From NCBI RefSeq assembly GCF_000975055.1, contig NZ_BBRB01000002.1:1-64000 (forward strand): a DNA stretch of 64,000 nt. Direction: 5' to 3'. A program made the translations under genes and the position numbers. Under the pieces are notes generated by a model, which was not told the DNA's origin, searched no databases, and worked only from the letters and a program-made list of their open reading frames with translations. Below are positions 33,239 through 42,209 of this stretch, one piece after another. The stretch comes from Demequina sediminicola. GTDB taxonomy: Bacteria > Actinomycetota > Actinomycetes > Actinomycetales > Demequinaceae. Each line of letters starts with the position of its first letter. Position 1 is the first letter of the stretch.

Positions 33239-35469
33239 TTGCCCTTGGCCCGTCGCTTAGGTTGGCGACGGATGTAGGTCTCCTGGACGTCCTTGAGTCG
33301 TTCGGTGTCCTCTTGCGCGGTGGTGCGGGTCCACAGCCCGTCCTCGCCTAGCTCCCATCCTGAGAACTCTGGGGACATTGCCATGTCGATGTTCTCGATC
33401 AGGTTGGCGCGCTGCTGGTCGTCTTCAATGGAGATGAGCGCTTCGATCCGGCGGTCCAGGTTGCGGTGCATGAGGTCAGCGGAGCCGATGAACACGTCGG
33501 GTTCGCCGTCGTTGCAGAATGCGTAGACGCGTGAGTGTTCAAGGAACCGGCCCAGGACGGAGCGCACACGAATATTCTCGCTGAGTCCGGGTACGCCGGG
33601 GCGGACGGCGCAGATGCCGCGCACGACGAGTTCTACTGTGACGCCGGCCTCAGAGGCTCGGTAGAGAGCGTCAATGGTTTTCTCGTCGACGATCGAGTTG
33701 ACCTTGATTTTGACCCATGCTTCTTTGCCATTGCGGGCGTTCTCGGCTTCAGCGTTGATGCGTTCGATCAGTGACTTGCGCACACCGGTCGGGGCGACGA
33801 TGAGTCGGCGGAACTTAGCTTTGGGTGCGTATCCGGAGAGCTGGTTGAACAGTTTGGTGAGATCGGATCCGACCTGGGGGTTGTTGGTGAGGAGGCCGTA
33901 GTCCTCGTAGAGCCGCGCGGTCTTGGGGTGGTAGTTTCCGGTGCCGACGTGGCAGTAGCGCACGAGCCCGGACTCTTCTTGGCGCACCACAAGCGACAAC
34001 TTGCAGTGGGTCTTGAGACCGACGAGGCCGTAGACGACGTGGACGCCGGCTTGCTCGAGTTTGCGTGCCCAGGAGATGTTGCGCTGCTCGTCAAACCGCG
34101 CCTTGATTTCGACGAGCGCGACCACCTGTTTGCCGTTGCGTGCGGCTTCGATCAGGGAGTCGACGATGGGTGAGTCACCGGAGGTGCGGTACAGGGTCTG
34201 CTTGATGGCGAGCACTCGTGGGTCGACGGCAGCTTGGGCGAGGAACGCTTGGACTGAGGTTGAGAACGAGTCATAGGGGTGGTGCAGCAGTACGTCTCCG
34301 CGGCGGATGGCTTGGAAGATGTTTTGTTCGTCGGCGGTCTCGACCGGGGCCAACTGGTGGTGTGTGGTGGGGCGGAAGGCCGGGAACTGGAGGCGGGGGC
34401 GGTCGAGGTCTGCGATGACCGTCAGTCCGGTGAGGTCGAGCGGTGCGTCCAGTTCAAAGACGTCGTGGTCGGTGACGCCGAGTTCGCGGACCAGCCGTTC
34501 CTTGATGGACGTGGGGAGGTTCGTCACTACTTCGAGGCGCACGGCGGGGCCAAAGCGGCGGCGGAGCAACTCCTTCTCCATGGCCTTCAGGATGTTCTCG
34601 GCGTCGTCCTCTTCGACTTCCACGTCCTCATTGCGGGTGACGCGGAATGTGTAGTGGCTGACGACTTCCATGCCGGGGAACAGGTAGTCGAGGTGGGCGG
34701 CAATGACGTCTTCGAGTGGAACAAAGGATCGTGGCTCGTCGTCAAGGGCCGATGCATCGGTGACCTGGGCGGCGTGTCCCTCGGAGTCGACGGAAAGGAA
34801 GCGGGGGAGGGTTTCGGGGACTTTGACGCGTGCGAAGAGGTCCTTGCCTGAGTCGGGGTCGCGAAGTTCCACGGCGAGGTTGAGTGACAGGCCGGAGATG
34901 TATGGGAACGGGTGTGCCGGGTCTACTGCGAGGGGTGTGAGCACCGGGAAGATGTCGGAGCGGAAGAGTTTGCGGAGGCGTTCTTGTTCGCTGCTGCCGA
35001 GGTCGTCGTGGCGTACCAGCCAGATGCCTTGCTCTGACAGGGCCGGGGCCACGTGGTCTTGGAACACGGCTGCGTGCCGGTCCATGAGGACGTGTGCACG
35101 GTCGGTCAGCATTTCTACGAGGCGCGTAGCGGAGATTCCGGTCGATGACGGCACGGCGAATCCGGCGGCGATGCGGCGTTTGAGTCCGGCGACGCGCACC
35201 ATGAAGAACTCGTCGAGGTTGGACGCGAAGATCGCGAGGTATCGTGCGCGTTCCAGGAGGGGCGTGCCTTCGTCCTCTGCGAGTTCCAGGACGCGTTCGT
35301 TGAAGGCGAGCCAGGACAGTTCGCGATCGAGGAAGCGGTCGTCGGGGAGGTCCTCGGGCTCGGGCTCGTGCTCGTCTAGATCTGCGTTGACGGTGGGTAC
35401 GGCGAAGGTCTCCTCGGAGTCGACGGGATCACCGGTGGCTGGTGAGGGCGTGGAAGGAGTCTTCGTCAT
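33235..35469 (-). CDS. ppk1: Polyphosphate kinase 1
   Basis: The 744-residue enzyme has the PPK1 N-terminal [18 protein letters not shown], head domain [10 protein letters not shown], and catalytic domains with [33 protein letters not shown], and the phosphorylated His in [15 protein letters not shown] near residue 504. It makes polyphosphate from ATP reversibly. An acidic N-terminal extension of about 45 residues precedes the conserved start. It heads an operon with mutT1, linked by GTGA. Confidence 0.96.
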   Translation of the reverse strand: MTKTPSTPSPATGDPVDSEETFAVPTVNADLDEHEPEPEDLPDDRFLDRELSWLAFNERVLELAEDEGTPLLERARYLAIFASNLDEFFMVRVAGLKRRIAAGFAVPSSTGISATRLVEMLTDRAHVLMDRHAAVFQDHVAPALSEQGIWLVRHDDLGSSEQERLRKLFRSDIFPVLTPLAVDPAHPFPYISGLSLNLAVELRDPDSGKDLFARVKVPETLPRFLSVDSEGHAAQVTDASALDDEPRSFVPLEDVIAAHLDYLFPGMEVVSHYTFRVTRNEDVEVEEDDAENILKAMEKELLRRRFGPAVRLEVVTNLPTSIKERLVRELGVTDHDVFELDAPLDLTGLTVIADLDRPRLQFPAFRPTTHHQLAPVETADEQNIFQAIRRGDVLLHHPYDSFSTSVQAFLAQAAVDPRVLAIKQTLYRTSGDSPIVDSLIEAARNGKQVVALVEIKARFDEQRNISWARKLEQAGVHVVYGLVGLKTHCKLSLVVRQEESGLVRYCHVGTGNYHPKTARLYEDYGLLTNNPQVGSDLTKLFNQLSGYAPKAKFRRLIVAPTGVRKSLIERINAEAENARNGKEAWVKIKVNSIVDEKTIDALYRASEAGVTVELVVRGICAVRPGVPGLSENIRVRSVLGRFLEHSRVYAFCNDGEPDVFIGSADLMHRNLDRRIEALISIEDDQQRANLIENIDMAMSPEFSGWELGEDGLWTRTTAQEDTERLKDVQETYIRRQPKRRAKGK

Positions 35470-35593
35470 GGCCCCATCGTGGCACGGCGCACGCGTGGCG
35501 CACTAGTAGGACATGGTGTTCGTGCGGGGAGTTCACCGGGCGGCAACATTTGTCGTGGCCGAGTAGATGTGGCGTCGTTGTAGTTTTCATTAG

Positions 35594-35611
35594 TTTCAGA
35601 TATAACTGAAA
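35594..35611. promoter_or_regulatory. Palindromic operator over the regulator promoter
   Basis: TTTCAG (35594-35599) and CTGAAA (35606-35611) form a perfect dyad around ATATAA, which includes the -10 box TATAAC (35601-35606) six bases before the start codon at 35613. Occupancy would block RNA polymerase, so autorepression is likely. Confidence 0.7.
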
Positions 35612-35612
35612 T

Positions 35613-36104
35613 ATGAGTGAGAGCGCCGATGCCGTAGCTGAGTCAGGTGACCAGGCTCGCCGGGAGTATGTCGCGACGGTGGCGGCGTATTGGGAGCGTG
35701 GCGGGCTGACGCATGCCGCGGGCCAGATCCTGGGGCACTTGATGGTGTGCGAACCTGCCGACCCAACACAGGCGGAGTTGGTCGAGGCGCTAGAGCTCTC
35801 CGCTGGATCTGTGTCAACGCAACTGAAGCAACTGCAGGCCATCGGCATGGTCGAGCGCACCCGTGTACCCGGCGACCGCGCCGCGCACTACCAAATGCCG
35901 CGCGACATGTGGACGGCCATCCTGATGTCCGAGCAGGAACGCATCGCCGGACTGCGGGTGCTGGTGACCGCAAGCGAAGCGGTCCGTCCCGCCGAACGTC
36001 CCGACCGCATCGGCTCCCTCGACGCGATGGTGCGCTTCTGGGAGCAGGAATGGCCCGGCACGCAACGCCGTCTTGAAGAGTTTCTACGAAAGGAGCGGTC
36101 ATGA
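35613..36104 (+). CDS. GbsR/MarR-type transcriptional regulator of an ABC exporter
   Basis: The 163-residue protein has a winged helix: LTHAAGQILGHLMVCEP, TQAELVEALELSAGSVSTQL (recognition helix), MVERTRVPGDRAAHYQ (wing), then a helical dimerisation tail. This fits the GbsR-like MarR group. It overlaps the ABC ATPase gene by ATGA, so regulator, ATPase and permease form one operon under its own operator. The inducing compound is probably an exported substrate. Confidence 0.9.
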   Translation: MSESADAVAESGDQARREYVATVAAYWERGGLTHAAGQILGHLMVCEPADPTQAELVEALELSAGSVSTQLKQLQAIGMVERTRVPGDRAAHYQMPRDMWTAILMSEQERIAGLRVLVTASEAVRPAERPDRIGSLDAMVRFWEQEWPGTQRRLEEFLRKERS

Positions 36105-37048
36105 CCGCGACTCCCGCCATTGAAGTCGATCACCTCACCAAGAAGTTTGGCGACTTCACTGCCGTCGACGATGTGAGCTTCGCGATCGAGCCGGGCGAGA
36201 TCTTTGGCTTTCTGGGGCCCAATGGTGCAGGCAAGTCCACGACCATCCGCTCCCTCCTGGACCTGATCCGTCCCACCTCGGGTCAGTGCCGCGTGCTCGG
36301 CCTCGACAGTCGCAAGGACGCCGTCGAGGTGCATCGACGCATCGGCTTCCTGCCAGCAGACCTCGCGCTCTACCCGAACCTGACGGGCAAACAGACCCTC
36401 GAATACTTGGGCAACATCCGCGGCGGCGTGGACTGGGCACGAGTCGACGCGCTGACGGAGCGCCTTAGCGCGGACCTATCCAAGAAGGTGGGCGAATATT
36501 CGTCTGGCAACCGCCAAAAAATCGGCATCATCCAAGCCTTCATGCACAACCCTGAGGTCGTCATCCTGGACGAGCCCATCACCGGACTCGACCCGCTCGT
36601 GCAAGTCGAGTTCCACGGCATGCTGAAGGAAATGGCCGATGCTGGGGGAACGGTGTTTCTTTCCAGCCACACGATTTCCGAAGTTGAGAGGGTCGCAGAC
36701 CGGGTGGCATTTATCCGCCGTGGACACCTCATCGCCGTGGAGAAGATGGCGGAACTGCAGGACAAGGCACTGCGTCGCATCACACTCGAGTTCGCTGAGC
36801 CCGTTGAGGCACGCCACTTCGAAGGACTTGTTGGCGTCCGCGACGTCACCGCAGAGGGTGCGACCATCTCCGCGCAGTTCGAGGGTTCCATGGCACCGCT
36901 GCTGAAGGCCGCCACCGACAACGACGTGCTGTCCGTATCCTCCGCCTCCGTGGACCTCGATGAGATCTTCCTTGAGTTCTACCGGGACGAGATCAAGGCG
37001 GCCGGAGACGACGTGGACGACGAGCCTGCAACGCGCGAGGTCGCGTAA
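36101..37048 (+). CDS. ABC exporter ATP-binding protein
   Basis: The 315-residue ATPase has Walker A GPNGAGKST, signature YSSGNRQKIGIIQA, Walker B VVILDEPITGLDP and switch SSHTISEVERVADRVAF. After about residue 215 a DrrA-type C-terminal domain follows. It pairs with the 551-residue permease encoded next, overlapping by one base (TAATG). The signature SSGNRQ departs from LSGGQ but is common in this subfamily. Confidence 0.93.
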   Translation: MTATPAIEVDHLTKKFGDFTAVDDVSFAIEPGEIFGFLGPNGAGKSTTIRSLLDLIRPTSGQCRVLGLDSRKDAVEVHRRIGFLPADLALYPNLTGKQTLEYLGNIRGGVDWARVDALTERLSADLSKKVGEYSSGNRQKIGIIQAFMHNPEVVILDEPITGLDPLVQVEFHGMLKEMADAGGTVFLSSHTISEVERVADRVAFIRRGHLIAVEKMAELQDKALRRITLEFAEPVEARHFEGLVGVRDVTAEGATISAQFEGSMAPLLKAATDNDVLSVSSASVDLDEIFLEFYRDEIKAAGDDVDDEPATREVA

Positions 37049-38703
37049 TGCTGCGCTCGGTCTACCTGAAGACCCTGCGCGACAAGTGGCTTGCCGCCAC
37101 CATTGGCGTAGCATCACTGTTCCTCATCGCCTGGGCGGGACTGTGGGCGTACGCCGGTCTCGGCACCGAAGCAACCGACCTTTTCTCATCGCTCCCCGAG
37201 GCTTACCTTTCACTCCTAGGCATCTCGCCCGACAGCGGACCCGAAGGGCTCATGCTGTCCAACCTCTTTAACTTCATCGGCCCGTTCGTGATCGCCGGCA
37301 TCGCCATCTCGATGGGGGCATCGGCTATTGCGGGTGAGGAGTCGAACGGCACCATCAACGTGCTGGGAGCCCTGCCGCGCTCGCGCACCCGACTCGTGAC
37401 ATCGACATCGCTCGCTGTGGCGACCATCGCGATTCTCGCGGCCTCCCTGGCGACCGCCTCCTTTCTTCTAGCGCTGCAGATCACCGGATCCCACACCGAC
37501 GGCCTCAACCTGGTGGCAGCCGGCCTCCACATGCTTGTGGTGAGCCTCTTCTACGGCGCTGTTGCGCTCGCGCTCGGAGCCGCCACAGGCAACCGGGCGC
37601 TTGCGTCGGGAACCGCAGTGGCGTTCCTCGTCGTGTCATTCCTGGCGTCAGGCATGCTGCCGATGTTCGAAGCAGCCGCCGACTGGGCCAAGGTCTTTCC
37701 TTGGTACTGGATCTCAGGGCCAAACCCCCTCGCCAACGGCGTCGATGCTGGGCCTCTCCTGGTGATCGGGGGCCTGACCGTCGTGCTGTTTGCGGTTGCG
37801 CTCTGGGGCTACTCCCGTCGAGACCTGCACGACCGAGCCGTGCGAGCCCCGCTCATGGCGCGGCTACTCGACAATTCCCGCGTGGCGCCGGTCCTCGCCA
37901 AACTCACCGGCAATGGCAGTGCACGGGGCGTCGCGGCAATGGCGCTCGCTGACCTGCGCGCCCTCCTGATCGTTGCCGGAGGCGGCGCATTCTTCATGAC
38001 GCTCATCGTGGGACCGATGTTCAACGCCCTTGCTGACACCGTGGGCGACGTCGTCGGCGCGATGCCCGAGGGCATGCTCGCCATGGTGGGCTTCGCCGAT
38101 ATGTCGACTGCCGAGGGCTGGTACTACGGTGAGATGCTGTCGATCGTCGCGCCCGTCGCAGTCGCAGTCGTGGCCATTGCAGCCGGCACCGCGCTCGCCC
38201 GAGAGGAACAGCGCCGCACCGTCGAAGTCACCCTCGCGGCGCCCATCTCACGCTCCGCGTTTGCGACCCGCAAGGCCCTGGCCATCGCGTCAGGCTCAGC
38301 CATCATTGGCGTGGCGGTCGCCGCAGGGATCGCGGCAGGAAACCTCGTGGGCAACCTCGGCATGGACTACGGCCACATCGCCGCGACAGGCCTGCTCCTC
38401 GCAGCACTGGGATGCTCCCTAGGTGCCGTGAGCTTCTTCGCCAGCGGAGTGACCGGCAACGCCTCCATCGCCATGGGAGCCGGCACCGGTGTGGCCATCC
38501 TGGGGTGGGGCCTCAACGCGTTCCTCCCCATCAACCCCGACATCGCACACTGGGCACAGGTGTCCCCCTTCTACTACTTTGCAGACGGCAACCCGCTTGA
38601 GATTGGACTGACCTGGTCGTATCTGGCGATTCTGGTCGGAGCAGCCTTCATTCTCGTGAGCGCTGGCGTGTGGGGCTACACCAAGCGTGACCTGCGCGTG
38701 TAG
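37048..38703 (+). CDS. ABC-2 type exporter permease, duplicated 12-TM form
   Basis: The 551-residue protein has two similar halves, each with about six TM helices and a coupling sequence (GASAIAGEESNGTINVLGALPRSR in the first half, ALAREEQRRTVEVTLAAPISR in the second). Both halves end in WGYSRRDL or WGYTKRDL, a clear internal duplication. Such permeases resemble tetronasin/polyketide-antibiotic exporters. One chain would supply the whole membrane domain for a dimer of the preceding ATPase. Confidence 0.9.
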   Translation: MLRSVYLKTLRDKWLAATIGVASLFLIAWAGLWAYAGLGTEATDLFSSLPEAYLSLLGISPDSGPEGLMLSNLFNFIGPFVIAGIAISMGASAIAGEESNGTINVLGALPRSRTRLVTSTSLAVATIAILAASLATASFLLALQITGSHTDGLNLVAAGLHMLVVSLFYGAVALALGAATGNRALASGTAVAFLVVSFLASGMLPMFEAAADWAKVFPWYWISGPNPLANGVDAGPLLVIGGLTVVLFAVALWGYSRRDLHDRAVRAPLMARLLDNSRVAPVLAKLTGNGSARGVAAMALADLRALLIVAGGGAFFMTLIVGPMFNALADTVGDVVGAMPEGMLAMVGFADMSTAEGWYYGEMLSIVAPVAVAVVAIAAGTALAREEQRRTVEVTLAAPISRSAFATRKALAIASGSAIIGVAVAAGIAAGNLVGNLGMDYGHIAATGLLLAALGCSLGAVSFFASGVTGNASIAMGAGTGVAILGWGLNAFLPINPDIAHWAQVSPFYYFADGNPLEIGLTWSYLAILVGAAFILVSAGVWGYTKRDLRV

Positions 38704-38785
38704 CCCGCGGAGCTTTGGGTTGCGGCCTAGCCCCTTTCGCTGAATCATGTGCAGGTGCTTTACTAAGGAAGCGAAAGGGGGCGAG

Positions 38786-39142
38786 ATGTACACATCTGAG
38801 CAAGATCTCACTATCACCACATCTGAGTTGGCGTCCGTTGCCAGCATGCTTGACGTCATGGCTGACCAGGTGGACGTCAGCATGAACTACCTTCACTTTG
38901 CGTCCACGCATGTGGGTCACGAAGGGCTCACATCTGTGGTTGCCACGCGGGCCAGCGAGTGGGAAGAGGATCAGGAGACGCTGACGGATCTGCTCAGTGG
39001 CCTTTCGACGTCGATGCAGGAGATTGTCCGTGCCTTCACCGAGACGGACATAATGATCGCCGATTCCGCTGACGGAATGATGTGCGTGGCCGATGGCCGT
39101 GGACCTTGGGGTGGCATCGAAGAAATGACGTTCGGTGCCTGA
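38786..39142 (+). CDS. WXG100/EspC-like small helical protein, putative T7SS partner
   Basis: The 118-residue protein is predicted as two long helices with a turn near HVGHEGLTS. Its N-terminus (ITTSELASVASMLDVMADQV) resembles EspC/DUF2580-type ESX substrates. GGGGGCGAG lies seven bases before ATG 38786. Its end overlaps the start of the toxin-like gene by eight bases, so the two are co-translated, as expected for a WXG100-type chaperone or partner of a large substrate. The family call is by pattern, not search. Confidence 0.65.
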   Translation: MYTSEQDLTITTSELASVASMLDVMADQVDVSMNYLHFASTHVGHEGLTSVVATRASEWEEDQETLTDLLSGLSTSMQEIVRAFTETDIMIADSADGMMCVADGRGPWGGIEEMTFGA

Positions 39143-40460
39143 CCTGACGCCGCTGACAGGGCACCCGAACTTGCTGGCAGAAGACGCCGCGCAACTGGGG
39201 TGGGATGCTGTCAGCTTTGCCGCGCTCGCAGATGAGCTGTCGATGCTGCAAGTTGACGGCACCGGAGCCGCCGTTGAAGGGTTTCGGGCACGACTGCGGG
39301 AAGCTGCCGATGCCGCGGCGGCTGTGTACCAGAGGCTGTGGAGTGCGTCCCAAGCCTTGGGTGCGTATGGGGACTCGCTCAAGGCAGCGCAGCAAGCCTT
39401 CGCCGATGCCAAAGCCCGGTACGAGGCGGAGAATGCGCGTGCCTCGCAGGCGTGGGAGTCCAAGACGGCCTACGAACAAGCAGCGATGAACCTCCGCTAT
39501 GGCGGCGCACCTGATTATGCCGTTGCCGAGTATGAGCAGCGTGCATACTCGGCCATGTTGGTCCACTCGCATGCCACTACCGCGGTGGAGGACGCAACTG
39601 TCGACATTGACCTTGCGCGCCAGGATTATGAACAAGCCGCTGCAGACGCCGAGGCGGCATTGAACCGGGACAGCGCCTCTGTCGCTGTGGCACCAGGGGT
39701 GTTTGTCGCGAACGTCGCCTCTGGTCACACCGTAGTGCCCGGATACTCTGGCCCATCGGTCCTGTCAACCCAAGGCGACGTGACCCCCGTGAGCGGAGCG
39801 GGGCTTTGGAACGAAGTACCGATTGAAGCCACGAGTGCCGCGTTTACTGCCCTTGCGGGTGGCGGCAACTATGTGGACAGAACCACCATCCTCAAGTCAA
39901 ACAACGTGATCCAGTGGAAAGGGCGCAATACTCTCCAGGGTCGTGACCGAGGGTTCTTGCCTGAACACGCAGCCGACGATTTGCGCCGTACCGTCTACGG
40001 CAGCACCGGAGGCAAGGCAACCCCATGGGTGGACGCAGGCCGAGTGGCTACCAGGGCCGGATGGGTCCTCGATGTGGCGTTCGCGGCTAAAGAGATCCAC
40101 GATGCATCCCAGGACACTACGACCTACTGGTACCTGGAACCCGACATTAGGTCTGACTGGGCATTCCAAGAGAAACTTTGGACTGAAGGCGCAGCACTCG
40201 CTGGCGGTGCCGGGGGTGCGGCTGCGGGTGGGTTTTGTGGTCCAGCCGTGGTGGTGTGCGCGCCGGTGTTTGCTGTCGGCCTTGGACTCTTAGCTGAGAC
40301 TACGGCGGATGCCGGCTTCGATGCAGCGACACGGTCGGACCGTGAGGAACTTGCGCGCGAGCATTACGTGAACCAGCACCCCGGAACTGAGATCGATCCA
40401 GCCACCAACGCCATCAGTTATGAAGGACAGATCATTGGCTACTTCTCCATTGACGGCTAG
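39135..40460 (+). CDS. Putative type VII-secreted polymorphic toxin
   Basis: The 441-residue protein has an N-terminal helical T7SS-substrate-like region (residues about 5-190: LTGHPNLLAEDAAQLGW, then AAVEGFRARLREAADAAAA, ending in long coiled coils). A variable C-terminal region holds a Gly/Ala-rich hydrophobic stretch near residues 353-385 (GGAGGAAAGGFCGPAVVVCA) and ends IGYFSIDG. The layout fits LXG/WXG toxins, and the Gly-zipper segment could be membrane-active. No nuclease or ADP-ribosyl motif is recognised. GTG 39135 overlaps the upstream gene; the next gene encodes a likely immunity protein. Confidence 0.65.
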   Translation: MPDLTPLTGHPNLLAEDAAQLGWDAVSFAALADELSMLQVDGTGAAVEGFRARLREAADAAAAVYQRLWSASQALGAYGDSLKAAQQAFADAKARYEAENARASQAWESKTAYEQAAMNLRYGGAPDYAVAEYEQRAYSAMLVHSHATTAVEDATVDIDLARQDYEQAAADAEAALNRDSASVAVAPGVFVANVASGHTVVPGYSGPSVLSTQGDVTPVSGAGLWNEVPIEATSAAFTALAGGGNYVDRTTILKSNNVIQWKGRNTLQGRDRGFLPEHAADDLRRTVYGSTGGKATPWVDAGRVATRAGWVLDVAFAAKEIHDASQDTTTYWYLEPDIRSDWAFQEKLWTEGAALAGGAGGAAAGGFCGPAVVVCAPVFAVGLGLLAETTADAGFDAATRSDREELAREHYVNQHPGTEIDPATNAISYEGQIIGYFSIDG

Positions 40461-41037
40461 AGGCCCAGGCCGGAGGGTCGGGGGCACGGTTCGGTTTGCA
40501 CCGGCAACCTGGCAGTTGGCGCTCTTTCTGTTTCCGCTCGCGGCAGTGTGTTCGATCGCCTACTTCTACTTCATGCTCACTGGCTACGATCCCACCGCCA
40601 CGGGCCAGCCGTCTCGCCGTGATGTCTGGTGGCCCCTGTTCGAAGTCATTGGTTGGGTGGTGTTTCCATTCATGTTGACTCTCGTGGGATGGCGTTTCTT
40701 GCAGTCCGTGCGTGTGGTGGGTGTGCTGTATGTGAAGTCGCTGGGTGATGGTGAGGTGGTGGTGGGTCCGCCCGTGACCGTTGCGCGGGGTTTTGGGGTG
40801 GTGGTGCCGGTGGGTGCGAAGGTGTCGTTGACGTCTGCCTACAAGGGTTCGGATAAGCGTTTGCGAGGGTTCAACTTGCCGTTCGGTTTTGACTTGCCAA
40901 CGTGGACGTTGCGGGTGAATGGGCGGATTGCGGCGCGGTGGATGATGCCTGTGTTGACGTCCAAGTCCGCTGAAGCGAACCTCAAGCGAGCCGTCGAGTC
41001 TGCACACCACGCACACTACCCAGCGGACTCCGCGTAG
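40420..41037 (+). CDS. Membrane protein, putative immunity protein of the toxin gene
   Basis: The 205-residue protein has two TM helices (about residues 30-52 and 72-92), then a soluble domain with VARGFGVVVPVGAKVSLTSAY. ATG 40420 overlaps the toxin gene by 41 bases; starts further in, around GTG 40480, are possible. I do not recognise the family. Position directly after a T7SS toxin and the membrane location suggest immunity. From about 40690 the plus strand becomes rich in G and T (ggt, gtg, ttg codons), unlike the first third and unlike neighbours. Confidence 0.65.
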   Translation: MKDRSLATSPLTARGPGRRVGGTVRFAPATWQLALFLFPLAAVCSIAYFYFMLTGYDPTATGQPSRRDVWWPLFEVIGWVVFPFMLTLVGWRFLQSVRVVGVLYVKSLGDGEVVVGPPVTVARGFGVVVPVGAKVSLTSAYKGSDKRLRGFNLPFGFDLPTWTLRVNGRIAARWMMPVLTSKSAEANLKRAVESAHHAHYPADSA

Positions 41038-41046
41038 CCTGGGCCG

Positions 41047-41790
41047 ATGCATCGGCTCTGTTCTTCCGCCCCGCCGTGGGTTCGCGTGTGGCTACCAGGC
41101 CTCCTGGTGGCGGCCGTAGGGGCGTTCGGCTTCCTGCATATCCTTGACGCGGTCCTGGAACAAGATGACTTCGTCACGTGGGACGAGCCGATGATCGAGT
41201 GGCTTGCCGACCACCGCACCGCATGGCTCACGGCCACCATGACGGCCATCACGAATGTGTTTGGTCCCATCGTCCTTCCCATACTGATTGCTGTGGGAGC
41301 GGGGATCTGGGTGTGGCGCACGCGCTCGTGGCGTGACCCGGTCCTGCTGGTTGGCGCGATGATCTTCTCCACTGTCATGACGAGCGTGACCAAGAACGTG
41401 GTGGGGCGAGCGCGTCCGAGTGAAGAGATTCAAGCGGTCCCCGGCGTCGAGCATTCGTTCTCCTTCCCGTCCGGCCACACCACGGGCGCCGCCACCCTGG
41501 TGTTCGTGACTGGCTATCTGCTGTGGCGCCACAGCCGGAGCCGCCTTGCCCTTGTCCTGTGGGCTGTCGCATCGGTCCTGATCACGGGTCTCGTGGCGTT
41601 CACCCGTATGTATCTCGGGTACCACTTCCTCTCTGACGTGCTCGCAGGCGCATGCGTGGGCCTGTTCACCCTGGGCCTCGTGATGTGTGTGGATCGGTGC
41701 TTGGATCTGCGGCGGGTGTCTCCCGCCGAGTCCGGCGTCGCAGCACAGTCCGCCTCCACGTCGAACTCGACTCCGCCGCCGACCGCTTAG
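41047..41790 (+). CDS. PAP2 family phosphatase
   Basis: The 247-residue membrane protein has the three PAP2 motifs: KNVVGRARP, FPSGHTTGA and TRMYLGYHFLSDVLAG, with catalytic His residues in the last two. About six TM helices are present. Family members dephosphorylate lipid phosphates, including undecaprenyl pyrophosphate. TAGCCT (41035-41040), which includes the stop codon of the preceding gene, lies six bases before ATG, so a leaderless promoter is likely. The C-terminal 30 residues are Ser/Thr/Pro-rich. Confidence 0.93.
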   Translation: MHRLCSSAPPWVRVWLPGLLVAAVGAFGFLHILDAVLEQDDFVTWDEPMIEWLADHRTAWLTATMTAITNVFGPIVLPILIAVGAGIWVWRTRSWRDPVLLVGAMIFSTVMTSVTKNVVGRARPSEEIQAVPGVEHSFSFPSGHTTGAATLVFVTGYLLWRHSRSRLALVLWAVASVLITGLVAFTRMYLGYHFLSDVLAGACVGLFTLGLVMCVDRCLDLRRVSPAESGVAAQSASTSNSTPPPTA

Positions 41791-41818
41791 CCGCACTGGT
41801 GCGGATAGGGTTTGTTGG

Positions 41819-42091
41819 ATGAAAGCACTGTCGTGGGTTGTCGGAGTTGTTGGGGTTCTTTTCGGAGTTGCCGTCATCACACGGGTCATCCGCTACTGGG
41901 ACAGTACTGAAGGCGAGACCGGCTCCTATGTCCTTCTGCTCGGAATCGGCGTGGGCATAGCGATCGTCTCTGTGTGGATGGCGCGCGGCTTAGCCCAGCG
42001 AGCGCAATGGGCTGTGGCGACGGCATCGGTCCTGGGCATCATGCTCGGAGTCGTCGTCTTGACCTGGGCGGCGGCCACGCTCATTTCCTAG
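41819..42091 (+). CDS. Small membrane protein (90 aa), unknown
   Basis: The 90-residue protein has three hydrophobic segments (WVVGVVGVLFGVAVITRVI, YVLLLGIGVGIAIVSVW and VLGIMLGVVVLTWAA). I do not recognise a family. TAGGGT (41806-41811) lies seven bases before ATG 41819 and there is no ribosome-binding site, again suggesting a leaderless mRNA. Confidence 0.75.
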   Translation: MKALSWVVGVVGVLFGVAVITRVIRYWDSTEGETGSYVLLLGIGVGIAIVSVWMARGLAQRAQWAVATASVLGIMLGVVVLTWAAATLIS

Positions 42092-42114
42092 CCCCTCCCG
42101 CGGCCCAGTCGCGA

Positions 42115-42186
42115 GCTCGGCGCCCCAGCGGTGCGTGAGTGCCCAGAACCGCTGGTGTTGGGCACTCACACACCGCTGGGGCGCAG
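42115..42186. repeat. Long-hairpin repeat, family 2, copy 1
   Basis: The core 42120-42184 folds into a hairpin of about 26 bp (GCGCCCCAGCGGTGCGTGAG pairs with the end of the element) with one G-U and a 13-base loop. Bases 42115-42176 are identical to 43546-43607, on the other side of the orphan gene. It may also act as a terminator. Confidence 0.9.
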
Positions 42187-42209
42187 GCTCTCCCTCACGC
42201 CCGATTGAG

